Assembly (NCBI GenBank): GCA_016946835.1
Contig: JACVTC010000023.1
Location: 122,001-186,000 of the forward strand
Length of the DNA stretch: 64,000 nucleotides
Direction of reading: 5' to 3'
Origin: Neocallimastix lanati (nom. inval.)
Taxonomy: Eukaryota; Neocallimastigomycota; Neocallimastigomycetes; Neocallimastigales; Neocallimastigaceae
Shown: positions 40,256 through 57,694 of the stretch, piece by piece
How the letters are laid out: each line of letters begins with the position of its first letter
Numbering within the stretch: the first letter of the stretch is position 1
Notes under the pieces: model-generated
The model's database searches: none
What the model saw: only the letters and a program-made list of their open reading frames with translations
What the model was told of the DNA's origin: nothing
Translations under genes and position numbers: made by a program

Positions 40256-43200
40256 TTATAATATATTATTTTCTTGTAGTTTTTGAATAGTTATAAAAAT
40301 ATCATTATTAATGGGTTCTTGTTGATTAATACTTCTGGTATAATGATAATCAACCATTTTTTGAGACATGGTTGACAGAAAGGTTGAATTTGAATTTGGA
40401 TTTCGATGGGATGGTGAGGATGGTGAAGATAATATTAATTCAGAATTTGTGATTTCATTATCATTAAACATTAGGGTTGATTTTTTAATATCATAGGAAA
40501 AAAGATAATTCACTGCTTTATCGAATAATTCTGCTTTTTCATCACGTTTCCTTGCTGGTAATAATACTCTATAGCCATAAATCAAAAAATAGTTCGCTAC
40601 CACTAAAAACATATAGCTACTTTCTTTTATAACATAATAAAAAGTATAATTTCTTATATGAACTAAATGGATAATAACAAGTTCCACGAATATTAAACAA
40701 TTCACGTATATAATCACTGTCAACATTCTAAGGTAATTATGCAAATTTATGATATTCCATTCTATGAAAATTAAGAAAGCAAGTTGAAAGATGATTAGAG
40801 CTTTCGTTAGAACTATGGAACCAATCATTAAATTTCCAAAGAAGTTCCCGATTTCACAGGTCTGGTAATTTTGTCCACCTTCATTAATGACATTTTTAAC
40901 GGAAAACGGCGCTGCGATTAACAATCCATTGGTAACAATATCAATGATGACGTATATGAAAAGATAAATGTATCGATGAGCTTTAATCCATTCCGATAGG
41001 ATGAAGTCTTTTTCAGGAAAATTCACCATTAATTTATAAAGAATGGGTATTATATAGAGAGAGGAACTGATGGAGAGAATAAATACTTTTAAATGACATT
41101 TTAATACCGACACTTTCCCTAGTTCAGTTAAAATGTTGCACAAAGTTAAAACTAACCCAAAAATCAATATATACCAAAAATCATTTGGTAGAAAGGTTAA
41201 GAAGGGTTTAAACTTCTTCAGATATAGAAATATTGAAGATCCCAATATCATTGCTATTAGGACGATAGTGATAATAAAAAGAATCAATCCTACGACGGTT
41301 TCGTCTGTTTTTATTGAAATATAATATATTTTGGTGATATCATCCACCTTTTTTAAAGCATGTTCAGCCGTATCATTACCGTAGATGTACGTGTAAATGT
41401 ATTTTTGAAATTTCTCAGAATATGAATTATAATTTGTGGATTTCATAATTGGTCTTGAAATAAGTTGAATACTTTTAAAGAAGGAACAATTGATTTTGGA
41501 ACACATCTCTTCTTCATCATAGACACTTATGATGGGTGAAAAATAGTTATTATTAATGAAATATTTCTTTTGAATATCTTTGGAAGTTAAATAGACTATG
41601 GCCTGAATCGTGCTATTTCTTTTTTTAATATCTGAATACGTATTAATCCCAACATTATAGCCACCGATGATCGAACCTGAAACTCCTTCTTTCCACCCAG
41701 GTAAAGGGATGACCTTAGATACCTCTAATAATTCAGGAATATACCAAAATTTAATAAATATATAATTATTAGCAATAATTTGCCCATAGGCATATCCTTC
41801 ATCTGTTTTAAATAATTCATCTTAATATATTTAAATAAATATAAAAAAAAAATAAAAAAAATAAAAAAAAAATAAAAAATAAAAAATGAAAAATAAGAAA
41901 TGAAAAATAAAAAATAAAAAATAAAAAATGAAAAATGAAAAATAAAAAATATATAAAAAATATATAAAAAAAAATTGTAATTTATTAGTATAATATTTTG
42001 TTTAATTATATAGATATTCTAATTAGTCACAAATTAATTAATAATTTATTCTTATTAATAACCTGTTGAAATTTCGTTTTTAATTTCTTTAATTTTTTTT
42101 AAGGCATCAATTGCATTTTGACTTGTTATTTCTGGAAATGGTGATTGAACTAAATCTCTAAAAGAATAAATGAATTCATAAAGTGAGCATGTTCCAATTT
42201 CTTTTTCTATTTATTATATTGATAAAATTCAATAAATAATAAAACAAAAAAAAAAATTATAATAATAATACCAAAATATTTTATTTATTAATGAATATGT
42301 AAATAAATACATGTATTATTCTAAATTTTTTTTTTAAAAAAAAAATATTATATTTAATATTAAATAAAAAACAAAAAAATAATAATAAAAATAAAATAAA
42401 AATTAAAATAATAAAAATAAAATAATAAAAATAAAATAATAAAATAAAATAATAAAAATAAAATAAAAAAATTAAAAAAAAAAATATTTTTTTTTTTTTA
42501 AAATAAAAATTATCATTACCACTAAACATTCCATTATAAGGGATAATATTTAAATTATTACGCTTTAATTCCTCTTCGTAAATATATTTTCCTGTTTTGA
42601 TTAATTGATCCCAAGTTTTTGGTACTTCTTGATTATATTTATTTAATAAGTATTCATTATAATAAATAACTGAAAAATCAATAGTAATTGGCTTTATAAT
42701 AGTTTTTTCGTAAATATAATAATAAAAAAAAAATAATGAAGTATAATTAAAAAAAATTTTTTTTTTTTTAAAATTTTTATCCAATGTATATAAATTATTA
42801 ACATCATTATTATTAGTATTATTTATGATTATTATAATTTCTTTTATATTGTTGGATTATATTTTATTAAAAAAAAAAAAAATAAAAAAAAAAAAATAAT
42901 AATATTAAATATTTACTATTCCAATTAATTTTTTGTTATAAAAGCAGGTTTGAGATGTAATTTCATTCATATACATATCAATATGGTTTTTAGGTAAAAT
43001 GTTTTTTAAATCCACCAAATAACTTCCAAATCTCTGAGAATAAATATTATCATAAAAAATTATGTCATATTTTTTTGATTTTCTCTGAAATAAATCCTTT
43101 AATTCTGATTCATAATCAGTAACGGTAGAGGTTGCATTAGAAAAAGATAAAAGATTTAAGTTTAGAGTAATATCTAAATTATTATTTTTTGAATATCGAT

Positions 43201-43330
43201 TAAAATCATCCACCATCGATCCATAGAAATTACCCCCACCATTCACAGAAAGTGCTATAGCATTAATGTCAACAGCATTTCCAATATTTATTAATACAAA
43301 TAAAAATACTATGATATTGGAAAATTTCAT
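40256..43330 (-). CDS. SBP-like ectodomain / class C GPCR fusion receptor, divergent four-exon member
   Basis: Exons 42917-43330, 42520-42691, 42063-42206 and 40256-41820 have introns of phases 0, 1 and 1, all GT..AG, and encode about 764 residues. Residues 1-20 are a signal peptide. The ectodomain has typical solute-binding-protein pieces: KKLIGIPITIDFSVIYYNEY across the first splice, PKTWDQLIKTGKYIY, and later LPGWKEGVSGSIIGGYNVGI. Seven hydrophobic helices run from about residue 419 to about 680. The expected loop cysteines are at SVLKCHLKVF and QNYQTCEIGN. A Ser/Asn/Pro tail follows. It belongs to the same architecture as the tandem pair at 3.6-18.6 kb but has different exon structure and little close identity. 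Ligand unknown. Confidence 0.87.
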
Positions 43331-47666
<4,336 letters not shown>

Positions 47667-48743
47667 ATGGATTCAGAGTTTTGTAAATATCATATGAGAG
47701 AAATATTTACAGAGGTTGTTATAGATGAATATGTCCAGCAAAATTGTGTAAAAATGAAAAACTTTCAACTAAAACGATCTTTTACACCTACTCATATTAA
47801 AACATATCCAAATGGTGATCCGTCTTGTCTAATGGATGTTCAAGCCATTAATTATACAAAAAGTGGAGTACTTCTTTTTAAAGATTACGAAAATAATTGT
47901 TGTATTGATATTTATGATGAAAAACAAAGCAATCCTTATAAATGTCGTATAATAGGTATCAATGGAGGTACTTATCATGGGGATAACAATTTTGATAATT
48001 CTTATTATTCGATATATGAAACTCTACCTGATGTTGGGAGTTTTGTCGATAAGAAACCATACTTAATCTATATCGATTATACTGGACTCTATATTATATC
48101 TGCCAAAAAATATTCAATTCAACATATTGTTGAAAATCATTGTAATTTTTTAGAAAGTTTAAAACATGAAGGTTCTATTATCAAAATATCTGCTCTTGAT
48201 GAAAAAAGAACTATAAATAATCAGCCTATCGTTTCAGAAAATTTTGCCAAATCAAATGCCGTAGAAAAAAACACAAAAGCCTTTTTTGGACTAAATTGTT
48301 CAAAAGACACACCAATATCTTATAAAAATACATTTGCACCTATTACAAATTGCTATCCTCTTCTGAATCAACTTGAAGTACTAACCGGTTTAAAATTAAA
48401 AACTATAGCACCCAGTGAAAAATCAGCTAAAAAACGTATTGCTGAAGTATTAAGTGTAAATGAGGATCAAATTTTTGTAAAAGATGGCTCTGCATATTTA
48501 ATTGATGTTAAAGAAAAAATTTTGAATAATAAAATTAATATATTTAATTCTTCGCTTTCTTCATTTCTTGAACGTTACTATGACAAGTATCAACAGTATA
48601 TTCCCTTAATCAGTGATGTTCCGGATGAATTAGTTGAAATTGCCGAATCACATATAATTTCAATATATAAAAGCCGTGAAGAAATTAACTATTTCAATTT
48701 AATCAATAGAAAATGTGTATTAAAACCATGGGATAATATTTAA
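47667..48743 (+). CDS. Uncharacterised 358-residue protein
   Basis: An intronless frame of 358 codons with normal codon use for the window and no low-complexity bias. There is no signal peptide and no obvious membrane helix, so it is probably intracellular. It starts MDSEFCKYHMREIFTEVVID and ends NLINRKCVLKPWDNI; ten or more cysteines are scattered through it without a clear zinc motif. A Lys-rich central part (KLKTIAPSEKSAKKR) precedes an acidic/hydrophobic C-terminal third. I do not recognise a family. It stands isolated, over 4 kb from the left neighbour and 1.8 kb from the right. Absence of introns, unlike most neighbours, is the only oddity. Confidence 0.8.
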   Translation: MDSEFCKYHMREIFTEVVIDEYVQQNCVKMKNFQLKRSFTPTHIKTYPNGDPSCLMDVQAINYTKSGVLLFKDYENNCCIDIYDEKQSNPYKCRIIGINGGTYHGDNNFDNSYYSIYETLPDVGSFVDKKPYLIYIDYTGLYIISAKKYSIQHIVENHCNFLESLKHEGSIIKISALDEKRTINNQPIVSENFAKSNAVEKNTKAFFGLNCSKDTPISYKNTFAPITNCYPLLNQLEVLTGLKLKTIAPSEKSAKKRIAEVLSVNEDQIFVKDGSAYLIDVKEKILNNKINIFNSSLSSFLERYYDKYQQYIPLISDVPDELVEIAESHIISIYKSREEINYFNLINRKCVLKPWDNI

Positions 48744-48768
48744 AAAAAATATATAATTCAATTTAATA

Positions 48769-48808
<40 letters not shown>

Positions 48809-50376
48809 TTACTTTTGTTAATTAATTTTCTAAATATAATCAAAAAAAATATATATATATATATATATGTATGTATTTATTTATGTACATACGTACTTTC
48901 GTACGTATCAAATTTTAAAATTTACAAATTTATTTTTAAACTATAAAAAAATATATATAAAAGTAAAATCAAAATAAAGCCAAATAAAAAATATCAAAAA
49001 AAGAATGATATAAATAAAAAAAAAAAAAGTTATATTTATTTATCTTATAAAAATAAAATTTCAAACATTTAAAACTATATAAGAAAATATATATATATAT
49101 GTATTTTATTTTTATTTTTATTGGCATTTAATTAATATTTGTCTATTTGTATATTTATTTGTTTTTATTGTTATAAAGTTATTCGAAACTATTTTATAAT
49201 TATCCATTTTTATATATATAATTAATATAACTTACATAATTAATCATTATTTATAATAAAGATACTGAATTTCTATTCATATCAATAATTCATTATTTTA
49301 AATATCAAAAAAAAAAAAAAAAAATACTTTTAATAATATATTAATACATTATACTTTAAAATATATTAAACTAAATACTAATTTAATAAATCATTTAAAT
49401 AGAATTAAATTAAAAAAAAATAAAAAAAAAATATATATATATATATATAAAAAAAAAGAGTTTTTATTATTATTATTATTTTCCATAATGTTTTATTATA
49501 TAAATTATATATGCTTTTTTTATTTTTATTTATATTATTATTAAAAATTTATATTAAATTTATTTTTTTTATTATAATATGTTTGATTAATAATTAATTT
49601 AATAAAAAAGGAATATAATATAATATGGTAATGCAACAACTATAAAATTTAGGAATTTTAATATATTTATCTTTTATCTTTTTTTTTTTTTTTAATATAT
49701 TTATTTATATGTTTGTTTGTTTATTTGATTGTTTGTTTGTTTTATTCTACTAAAGAAAATCAAATATTACTAAAATTTTTAAAAAAAAAATAAAATATAA
49801 AAAAAATTTTTTAAAAAAAAAATTTTATATAAAAAAAAAATTGTTTCAAAATGATAATTATTTATAACGATCATCTATAATTAATAATTTCAATATGATT
49901 TTATTTTTTCAATAAATTACAAAAAATATTTAATAAAATATCATAATTTAAGATGTCATATTAATATGTATAGATGTGGATATCATAAATGAATAAGTAC
50001 TATAAAAAAACAAAAAAACAAAAAAAAATTATAAAAAAAAAAATTATATATTATGAGAGAGAGAAATGAAATAAAAAAAAATAATAATAAAAGTAAAAGT
50101 AAAATAATAAATTTTATATATATATATATAATACTATTGAATAAAATATAATGAAAATATAATACAAATAAAAATAGAAATTAAAAAATAAAAAAAAAAA
50201 AAAAAAAAAAAAAAAAACATGCAATATTTAAAAATTTTTTTTTTTATTTTTGACATTTAAAAGTGACAAACAAAAATGAAAGAAGAAAAAAAAGTTTAAT
50301 ATTAATATTTATAAATATTTGATTTACATTTTATAAAATATAAGTATTAATAAATTAAAATTTTTATATAGAAAAA

Positions 50377-50408
<32 letters not shown>

Positions 50409-50559
50409 ATCTTTTCAAATACATATATTATTAATTAATCAAAAAAAAAAAAAAAAAATGAATATAAATATAGCCTTTTTTTTCCTTTTTTAGTCTATCA
50501 TTATTATTTTTTTTTTTTTTTTTACTTTATTTCATTTCACATTTTATATAATTATCATA
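48744..50559. other. AT-rich intergenic region
   Basis: Low-complexity A/T sequence with TA and poly(A) tracts; probably includes the 5' leader of the homeobox gene at the right. No gene seen. Confidence 0.5.
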
Positions 50560-51663
50560 ATGTTTAATAGTAATCAATTAAATAATTTTAATAATAATTA
50601 TATTAATAATAATAATAATAATAAATTGTATAATAATATTTCATCTTTAATATCTAAAAAAAATATTACTATGGAAAAAGATAATGTACCCTTTCTTTCA
50701 TCAAATTATTCTTTTATACCGAATAATTATGATAATTATTACTATAATTATTTAAATGTTCCCCCCAACCTATCAGATATGATAATAAATAATAAAAATA
50801 ATATTTATCCTCTGAATGGCTACTTAAATTATAATATAAATCCTATCATTGATTATGCGTATGAACCCATGGAAAATATGACTACTCTACAGGAATATGA
50901 TACCGTTCAAAGAATACCTTCCAGAAATAACAATCTATTACTTAATATCTATCCTACCGAAGAAATTATAAATAATTCTTCTAACCTTATAGATCAATTT
51001 CCCTTATCTTCCGGGGTGAAAAATGAAATGAAACCAGAAAGTAAGAACAACCCACCATTGATTAAAAAAGTTGAGAAACCTAAAGAGAAATCTATAACTA
51101 AGTTAGAAAAAAATAAAAAATCAGAAGTTAAAGGATCAAATAAGAAATTAGACTCCAATAATAAAAAGAAATTTAAAGTAAGAAATAAAAGAAAAGAAAA
51201 AAGTAAAAAAGATAAAAATAATCTTTCAAAACAAACAAATCATTCTAATTTAATAAACGATGAAGAAAATGTAACTATGATTATCTTTTATATATTATTT
51301 AATATATATGATTATCTTTTATATATTAATTAATATATATAATTATTTTTATTTATTTATCTTTTTCACTTTTATTGATTATATTTAAAATATATTATTT
51401 TATTTGTATATTTATTCATATATTTTAAATTATTTAAACGTTTTAATTACAATAAATAATTATATATATATATAAATAATTTTTTTTTTTTTTTTTTTTT
51501 ATTTTTTTTTTTTTTTTTTCAATTTAATTGATAATAAAAAGAAATTTTCAGAATATTCTAGTCTTAAGGAATCTACCTCTACAATAGAAGATGTTCCTCA
51601 TATCTTTTCTCCGGTTTTTCTTATTCCTAACTCACCATCCTTCAGAGATCCTTCCACTAATTC

Positions 51664-51723
<60 letters not shown>

Positions 51724-52319
51724 CTCTTCAAAAAATACGATTTCCATTACTACAATGACACCTCCCTCTACTCCGAAAACTACAATGAAAACAAAATCTA
51801 AAAAAAGTCGTGGAGGTAATATTAAAGGACATAAAAGACCTAATCATCCTCCAGAAGTAACAAATATTCTGAAGAACTGGTTATCAAAGCATAAAGATAT
51901 TTATCCTTATCCATCAAATACAGAGAAAAGTCAGCTCTGTGAATTAACTGGACTAACATTGGTGAGTTTCTCTTTTTTTAAAAAATAATTTTCTTTTATT
52001 AAAAAAATAATATATATATATATATATAGAATAAAAAAATAATAAATTTAATAAATTTAAATATATATTTTTATATAAATTACATTAATTTTTTTATTAC
52101 GCTAATCATTAATATTATTGTTCCTATCATAAAAACAAAACAAAAAAACAAAAAAAAAAAAAAATTAGACCCAGGTATTTATTTCTTATATAATATTTTA
52201 TATACAACACATTAAAATATAATTAATTTTTACTAATTGAATAAATATTATAAATATTTTATTTTTAACTTTTCAAGATAAATAATTGGTTTATCAATGC
52301 ACGAAGAAGATATGTATAA
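50560..52319 (+). CDS. TALE homeodomain transcription factor, with a 6-nt microexon
   Basis: Proposed exons 50560-51270, 51542-51961, 52169-52174 and 52278-52319, all phase 0, give about 392 residues. The first 237 residues are Asn-rich then Lys-rich, typical of low-complexity regulatory regions. Exon 2 carries a poly-Asn tract, a basic segment (KSKKSRGGNIKGHKRP) and helices 1-2 of a TALE homeodomain (PPEVTNILKNWLSKHKDIYP, with the three-residue PYP loop insertion). Helix 3 is completed only by joining exon 2 (ELTGLTL) to ACCCAG (Thr-Gln) and exon 4 (INNWFINARRRYV, stop). This recreates the canonical WFxNxR recognition helix. It acts in the nucleus by DNA binding; target genes unknown. The exon 1/2 acceptor (AAAAAG at 51541) is the least certain join, and exon 4 could splice onward at GTATAA instead of stopping. 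Confidence 0.85.
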
Positions 52320-52529
52320 GTGTACACAAAAATAACTCTATTAGATGTATTATTTATGAAATAATACATAAAATATATATTATTAAAGTTAAAACCCATA
52401 TAATAATAAATAATTTTTTAATATACTTTATATAAAAATATATTTAAAAAAAAATATATATATATATATATTATTTTTTGTTTATTAATTAATTAATTAA
52501 TTATTTATTTATTTATTATTTATTTATTT

Positions 52530-52565
<36 letters not shown>

Positions 52566-53420
52566 TTATTTATTTATTTATTATTTATTTATTTATTTAT
52601 TTATTTATTATTTATTTATTATTTATTCATTATTTATTTATTTATTATAACCTACACTTTTTAATTTTTGTTTGCAACTTTTTAATTTATTCATCCATTT
52701 GTTTTATAAATATGTATATTAAAAATAATAAAGCATAAAAAAATAAAATACAAAAAAATTAACATATAAGATTGATATATTTAAAAAAAAAAAAATAGTA
52801 TCATTTTTATATTATATGTATAAATATATTAAATAATAATTTTTAGAACCAGAACTAAGATTTTAAATCGATATATTAGTAATTAGTAAAGATAGATAGA
52901 ATATAAGATACATAAAAACTAATATATATATTAAATTGACTATTTAATAAGAGATTAATATTTTATCATTTGAAAAATAAATTTAAAATACAAATTAAAA
53001 CAAATATAAAAGAAAGAACAATAAATATAAAACTTTTTTTTTTTTTTTTTTTTTTTTTGAAATTTTTATAATTTAATTGCTTTTATTTATTTTGATATTT
53101 TTATATATATAATTACAATTTTTTTTTTTTTATTATAAATATTAATTATCTAAAATTATTTTTATATACATAATTTATATAATAATAATTTATATATATA
53201 TATTTCTTTTTGCTCAATACCAAGTTTAATTAAAAGAAAAGTAATAAATATAAAACCATTATCTATATTTATTTATTTATTTATTATTATTATTTTTTTT
53301 TTCTGTATAAAAATAAATTTTTTTTTTTTAATTTTTTTTAACTTTTCTTTATAAATAAAATTATATAATAATAAATATAAATTGCTTAATTTAATTTAAT
53401 TTTTTAATTTATAATTTAAA
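52320..53420. other. AT-rich convergent intergenic region
   Basis: Contains a (TTTA)n/(TTATTTA)n tract at about 52484-52645 and poly(T) runs. No gene seen. Confidence 0.5.
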
Positions 53421-54464
53421 TTACTCATGGAAGCAGCAAGAACGGTTTCTAACTAACCAACCATAAAGTTGATTCATAAATGGAGAATCATATTTCCATT
53501 CACCTGGATAGTTGTAACGATTTTCAAAAATTTGCCAGTTCATGAAATCAAGTTCAGCATCAGAAGAAAGGTTGTAGGCTTTCTTAAGAATACTCTTTTG
53601 AGAAGCAACAGATTTAAATAAAGATTTATTATAAGAGGATCCACCAAAGTTGTAATGAACAATATCAACATTGTACCATTCTCTGTAAGGTTCATCCTTG
53701 ATAACCTTAACATAGTTCCATCTGTAGTACTTTCCATCAAAACCAACATAAGTTTGAATGAATGGAACACCCATATCAAGAGACATGGTATAGAAAGCTC
53801 TGGCAATACCTTCAGAGTTACCAACACCAAGAAGAAGAGCAGTAGCAGCAGTATCACCGTGAGCAATACCTTCTTGGTAGGAAACATGTTTCTTAATATT
53901 CTTAGCAAGAGTATATAAATCGTGTAATCTCTTATTATCTTTAGGATCGGAATTTTCGTTATAACCTTTGTAACCAACTGGTAAATTCCATTTCTTAAGT
54001 AAATACTTGGAGTAATTATCAACTAAGGATTGAACACCGTCACCTTTGAAAAATACATGCTTATTACAACCATCAAAGGATTGTTCACTGGAGACAGTAA
54101 CTTCCTTACAGAGGAATTCGATGCTTTCAATGTAACTATTGAAGAAAGCATTTGGAGAGATGTTAATTGATTTAATAGAAGATGGAATAATTAAATTTTT
54201 AACATTGTTGTTGGAGAAAGCAGCAGCACCAATTTGATTAACAGTAAAAGTTTTTCCTTGAACCTTAAGAGTTGGGTTAAGAGTAAGAGTATTAGCATTT
54301 TCATAAGCTTTTTCTACATACATAACAGTAGCAGTCAAGGAATCATAATTAACCCAATAATGGAATTTACCATCAGATTTGTTAATTTCTTCACTATAAT
54401 CTGGACGGGCACAAGCCATCCATACATTTAAGATGGTTAAAAGAGCAAAAGTAAATAATTTCAT
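53421..54464 (-). CDS. Secreted LRR_5-like / transglutaminase-like protein lacking catalytic residues
   Basis: A single exon of 347 codons. Residues 1-19 form a signal peptide (MKLFTFALLTILNVWMACA). Residues about 55-115 look like BspA-type (LRR_5) repeats (NQIGAAAFSNNNVKNLIIPS). Residues about 205-270 match the transglutaminase-like core order, but the nucleophile position reads GVGNSEGIARAF (Ser217 where the family has Cys), the His position reads YYRWNYV (Tyr247 where the family has His), and the Asp is kept (WYNVDIV, Asp267). Catalysis is therefore unlikely; a binding or structural role at the cell surface or outside is inferred. Codon use is richer in C/G-ending codons (AAG, TTC, AAC) than in most neighbours, as in strongly expressed genes. 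Confidence 0.85.
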   Translation of the reverse strand: MKLFTFALLTILNVWMACARPDYSEEINKSDGKFHYWVNYDSLTATVMYVEKAYENANTLTLNPTLKVQGKTFTVNQIGAAAFSNNNVKNLIIPSSIKSINISPNAFFNSYIESIEFLCKEVTVSSEQSFDGCNKHVFFKGDGVQSLVDNYSKYLLKKWNLPVGYKGYNENSDPKDNKRLHDLYTLAKNIKKHVSYQEGIAHGDTAATALLLGVGNSEGIARAFYTMSLDMGVPFIQTYVGFDGKYYRWNYVKVIKDEPYREWYNVDIVHYNFGGSSYNKSLFKSVASQKSILKKAYNLSSDAELDFMNWQIFENRYNYPGEWKYDSPFMNQLYGWLVRNRSCCFHE

Positions 54465-55905
54465 TTTTTTTTTATTTTTTTTTTATTTTAAATATTTATT
54501 ATTATTATTTTCAATAATAATTTATTTTTATTTTTTTTTTCTTCTTTGTTGATTATAAAAAAAGTTTTGAAGAAAAAAAGTATGCTATTTATATAACTTT
54601 TTTGAAAATGGAAAGAAAAGTTTAATTTATATTATTTACTTAAAAGAAAAGAAAAGATTGAAAGTTTAACAAAAAAATTTTTTTTTTCTTTTTCTTTTTC
54701 TTTTTTTTTTTTTTTTTTTTTTAAAAAATTAAATCTAAATGAAATAATTTTAAACATAACAATAATTACCAAATATCCATATTTGGTGAAATAAAAAAAA
54801 AAAAAAAAAGAAAACTATTATATAAATCAATATCAATTAGAAAGTTAGAAAGTATACCAAAAAAAAAAAAAAAAAAAAAAAAATATTTATAATACTAATA
54901 ATAATAATAATAATAATAATGCTTATAAATTAAATTTTAATTATTAAATATCTTTAATTAATAATTGTTATTCCATTGGTTTATGTTAAATATTTTTATT
55001 ATTATTAAATTTATTATTTATGTTCCATACTATTATTTATTATTTATTTATTTATACATTTATTTATTTATTTATTTATTATTCAATTATTTATTAATTA
55101 ATAGTATAAACTTTCAGTTTTATGATTCTTCTGAAATGTAACATATATTTTTAAATAATAATTAAAGTTTGACTTAATTTCATATTAATTTTTTTTTTTT
55201 TTTGTTATTTTATATTTTCTTTAATATAAAATTTTTTTAAAAAAAAGTTTATTTTCTAATTCAATTCAATATAAATTAAAAAAAAAAAAAAATATTATTA
55301 TTATATTATTCACTATGATGTGTAACTTTATATTGTTATATATATAAATAATTAAATAATGAATAAATAAATAATAAATAAATAATAAATAATAAATAAT
55401 AAATAATAAATAATAAATAATAAATAAATAATAAATAATAAATAATAAATAATAAATAAATAATAAATAATAAATAATAAATAATAAATAAATAATAAAT
55501 AATAAATAATAAATAATAAATAATAAATAATAAATAATAAATAATTGAATAATTGAATAATAAATAATAAATAATAAATTTTTATTTTATCTTAATATAT
55601 AAAAATAAAAAAATGAAATAACGAGTAATTTATCATGATTAACATGAATAAAAAAAATGTTCTTTTATTTCATTTACTGATTAGTAATAAAAATAAAAAA
55701 AAAAAATGATTACAGCTTTATTCTTTATATTTTAATTAAATATAATTTAATTGATGATCTATCTCTTTAAAAGCAAATGATTTATATTATCATTTTTATT
55801 TCTTTATTATTTATTATTTATTATTTATTATTTATTATTTAATTATTTAATTATTTATTATTCAATTATTTATTATTTATTATTTATTATTCAATTATTT
55901 ATAAT

Positions 55906-55940
<35 letters not shown>

Positions 55941-57694
55941 TTAAATTTTAATTGTTTTTACTATTTCATTTTTTATTGGATCATACTTATTATAGAAAAT
56001 TAATGTAGCACAAAAATTATGGAAAAACAGAAATTGAAAATATATAAAAATAATAAATAATAATACAATAATAATTAAATAATAATAAATAAATATATAT
56101 ATAATAAATAATAAATAATAATTAATAAATTAAATCATTAAAGAATTAATAAAAATTTCTGTAAAATTTATATTGACTTTGCCTTAATATTAATTATTAA
56201 TTTAAACATGGTCTTAATATCAAACAAATATAAAATTAAAAGAAAAAAAGTTTTGAGGAAAAAAAACATATTTTTTATTAATCGAAAGGAATGATATGAT
56301 AAATATTCAAATGGTATTCAAAACCATAAATACTAATTAAACTTAACACTCATTAAAACTAATTTTAATTTTTTAAAAAAAAAAGAAAAAGATTAAAAGT
56401 ATTGTATCAAATTTGAAACTTTAAAAAAAAAAAAAGAAAAAAAAAATCATTGTTGTTTATTATAAAAGTTTCAAAATTTTTACCACTCAATAAGAAGAGA
56501 AGTATAAAGTTTTTATAGCATTTATAATGATAATCAATAATTATAATAATAATAATTATAATAATAATAATTATAATAATAATAATAATTATAATAATAA
56601 TAATTATTATAATAATAATAATGATAATAATAATAATTAATATAATAATAATAATTATAATAATAATAATTATTATAATAATAATAATTATAATAATAAT
56701 AATTCTTTTACATGAATTAGTATTTTAAATTATGATTATTATTGATTTTTATAATTTATTATTATTTATTATTTATTATTACTATTGTTATCAATAATAA
56801 TATTAATATTATTAATTAAAACTTATTATTATGTAACTATATTTATTATTAATTATACTATTATTATCTTTTATCTATATACTTATTTATTATATATATT
56901 TATATTTATTTATTTATTTATTTAATATAAAATCATTTATTTATTATTATTTATTATTCAATTATTTATTTATTTATTATTTATTTATTTATTATTATTT
57001 ATTTATTTATTATTATTTATTTATTTATTATTATTTATTTATTTGTTTATTTATTTATTATTTATTTATTTGTTTATTTATTTATTATTTATTTGTTTGT
57101 TTATTTATTTATTATTTATTTGTTTGTTTATTTATGATTTATTTGTTTATTTATTTGTTTATTTATTTATTTATTTAATATAAAATCATTTATTTATTAT
57201 TATTTATTATTCGATTATATATTATTTATTATTTATTATTATTTATAAATTATTTAATTATTACCATTGATATTGAGGTTATTTAAGCTGTCATTTTTCT
57301 TATTAATTTTTAAAAATAAAGATAATTATATTATATTAATTATATGAATACTTAAAAATTATACTCAATGTATTTCTTAATATAATTTTTTTTTTTTTTT
57401 TAAACTATAAAATCAAATAATATATTAAAATTGACTTTTAAAATTTTTTTAAATTTATGTATAATAATGATATGTAATTCTAAAAAAAAAAATAAAAAGA
57501 ATTATATATTTATGCATAATTCGCTTATTATTTTTCTTTTTATTGTTATGATGATTTGTTCTAATATAATATATAGTTATGGTTTTTTTTAAATAACATT
57601 AATAATGAAAATTACTTATTAATAATAAAGGCAGAAAACGATAATAAAAAAAAAATATATATATTATACTTTAATATTTAAAATAAAATAAATA
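54465..57694. other. Repeat-rich intergenic region
   Basis: Poly(T) and poly(A) runs near the start, AAATAAT-type repeats at about 55360-55570, AATAATAATTAT-type repeats at about 56535-56700, and TTTATTTATTTG-type repeats at about 56900-57180. No gene seen. Confidence 0.6.

Noticed and set aside
42281-42784. 167-codon frame as a separate gene
   Set aside because: Only its central part is exon 2 of the four-exon receptor; both ends are intron sequence with homopolymers.
53540-54022. 160-codon minus-strand frame inside the transglutaminase-like gene
   Set aside because: Out-of-frame shadow of a gene with signal peptide and recognisable domains.
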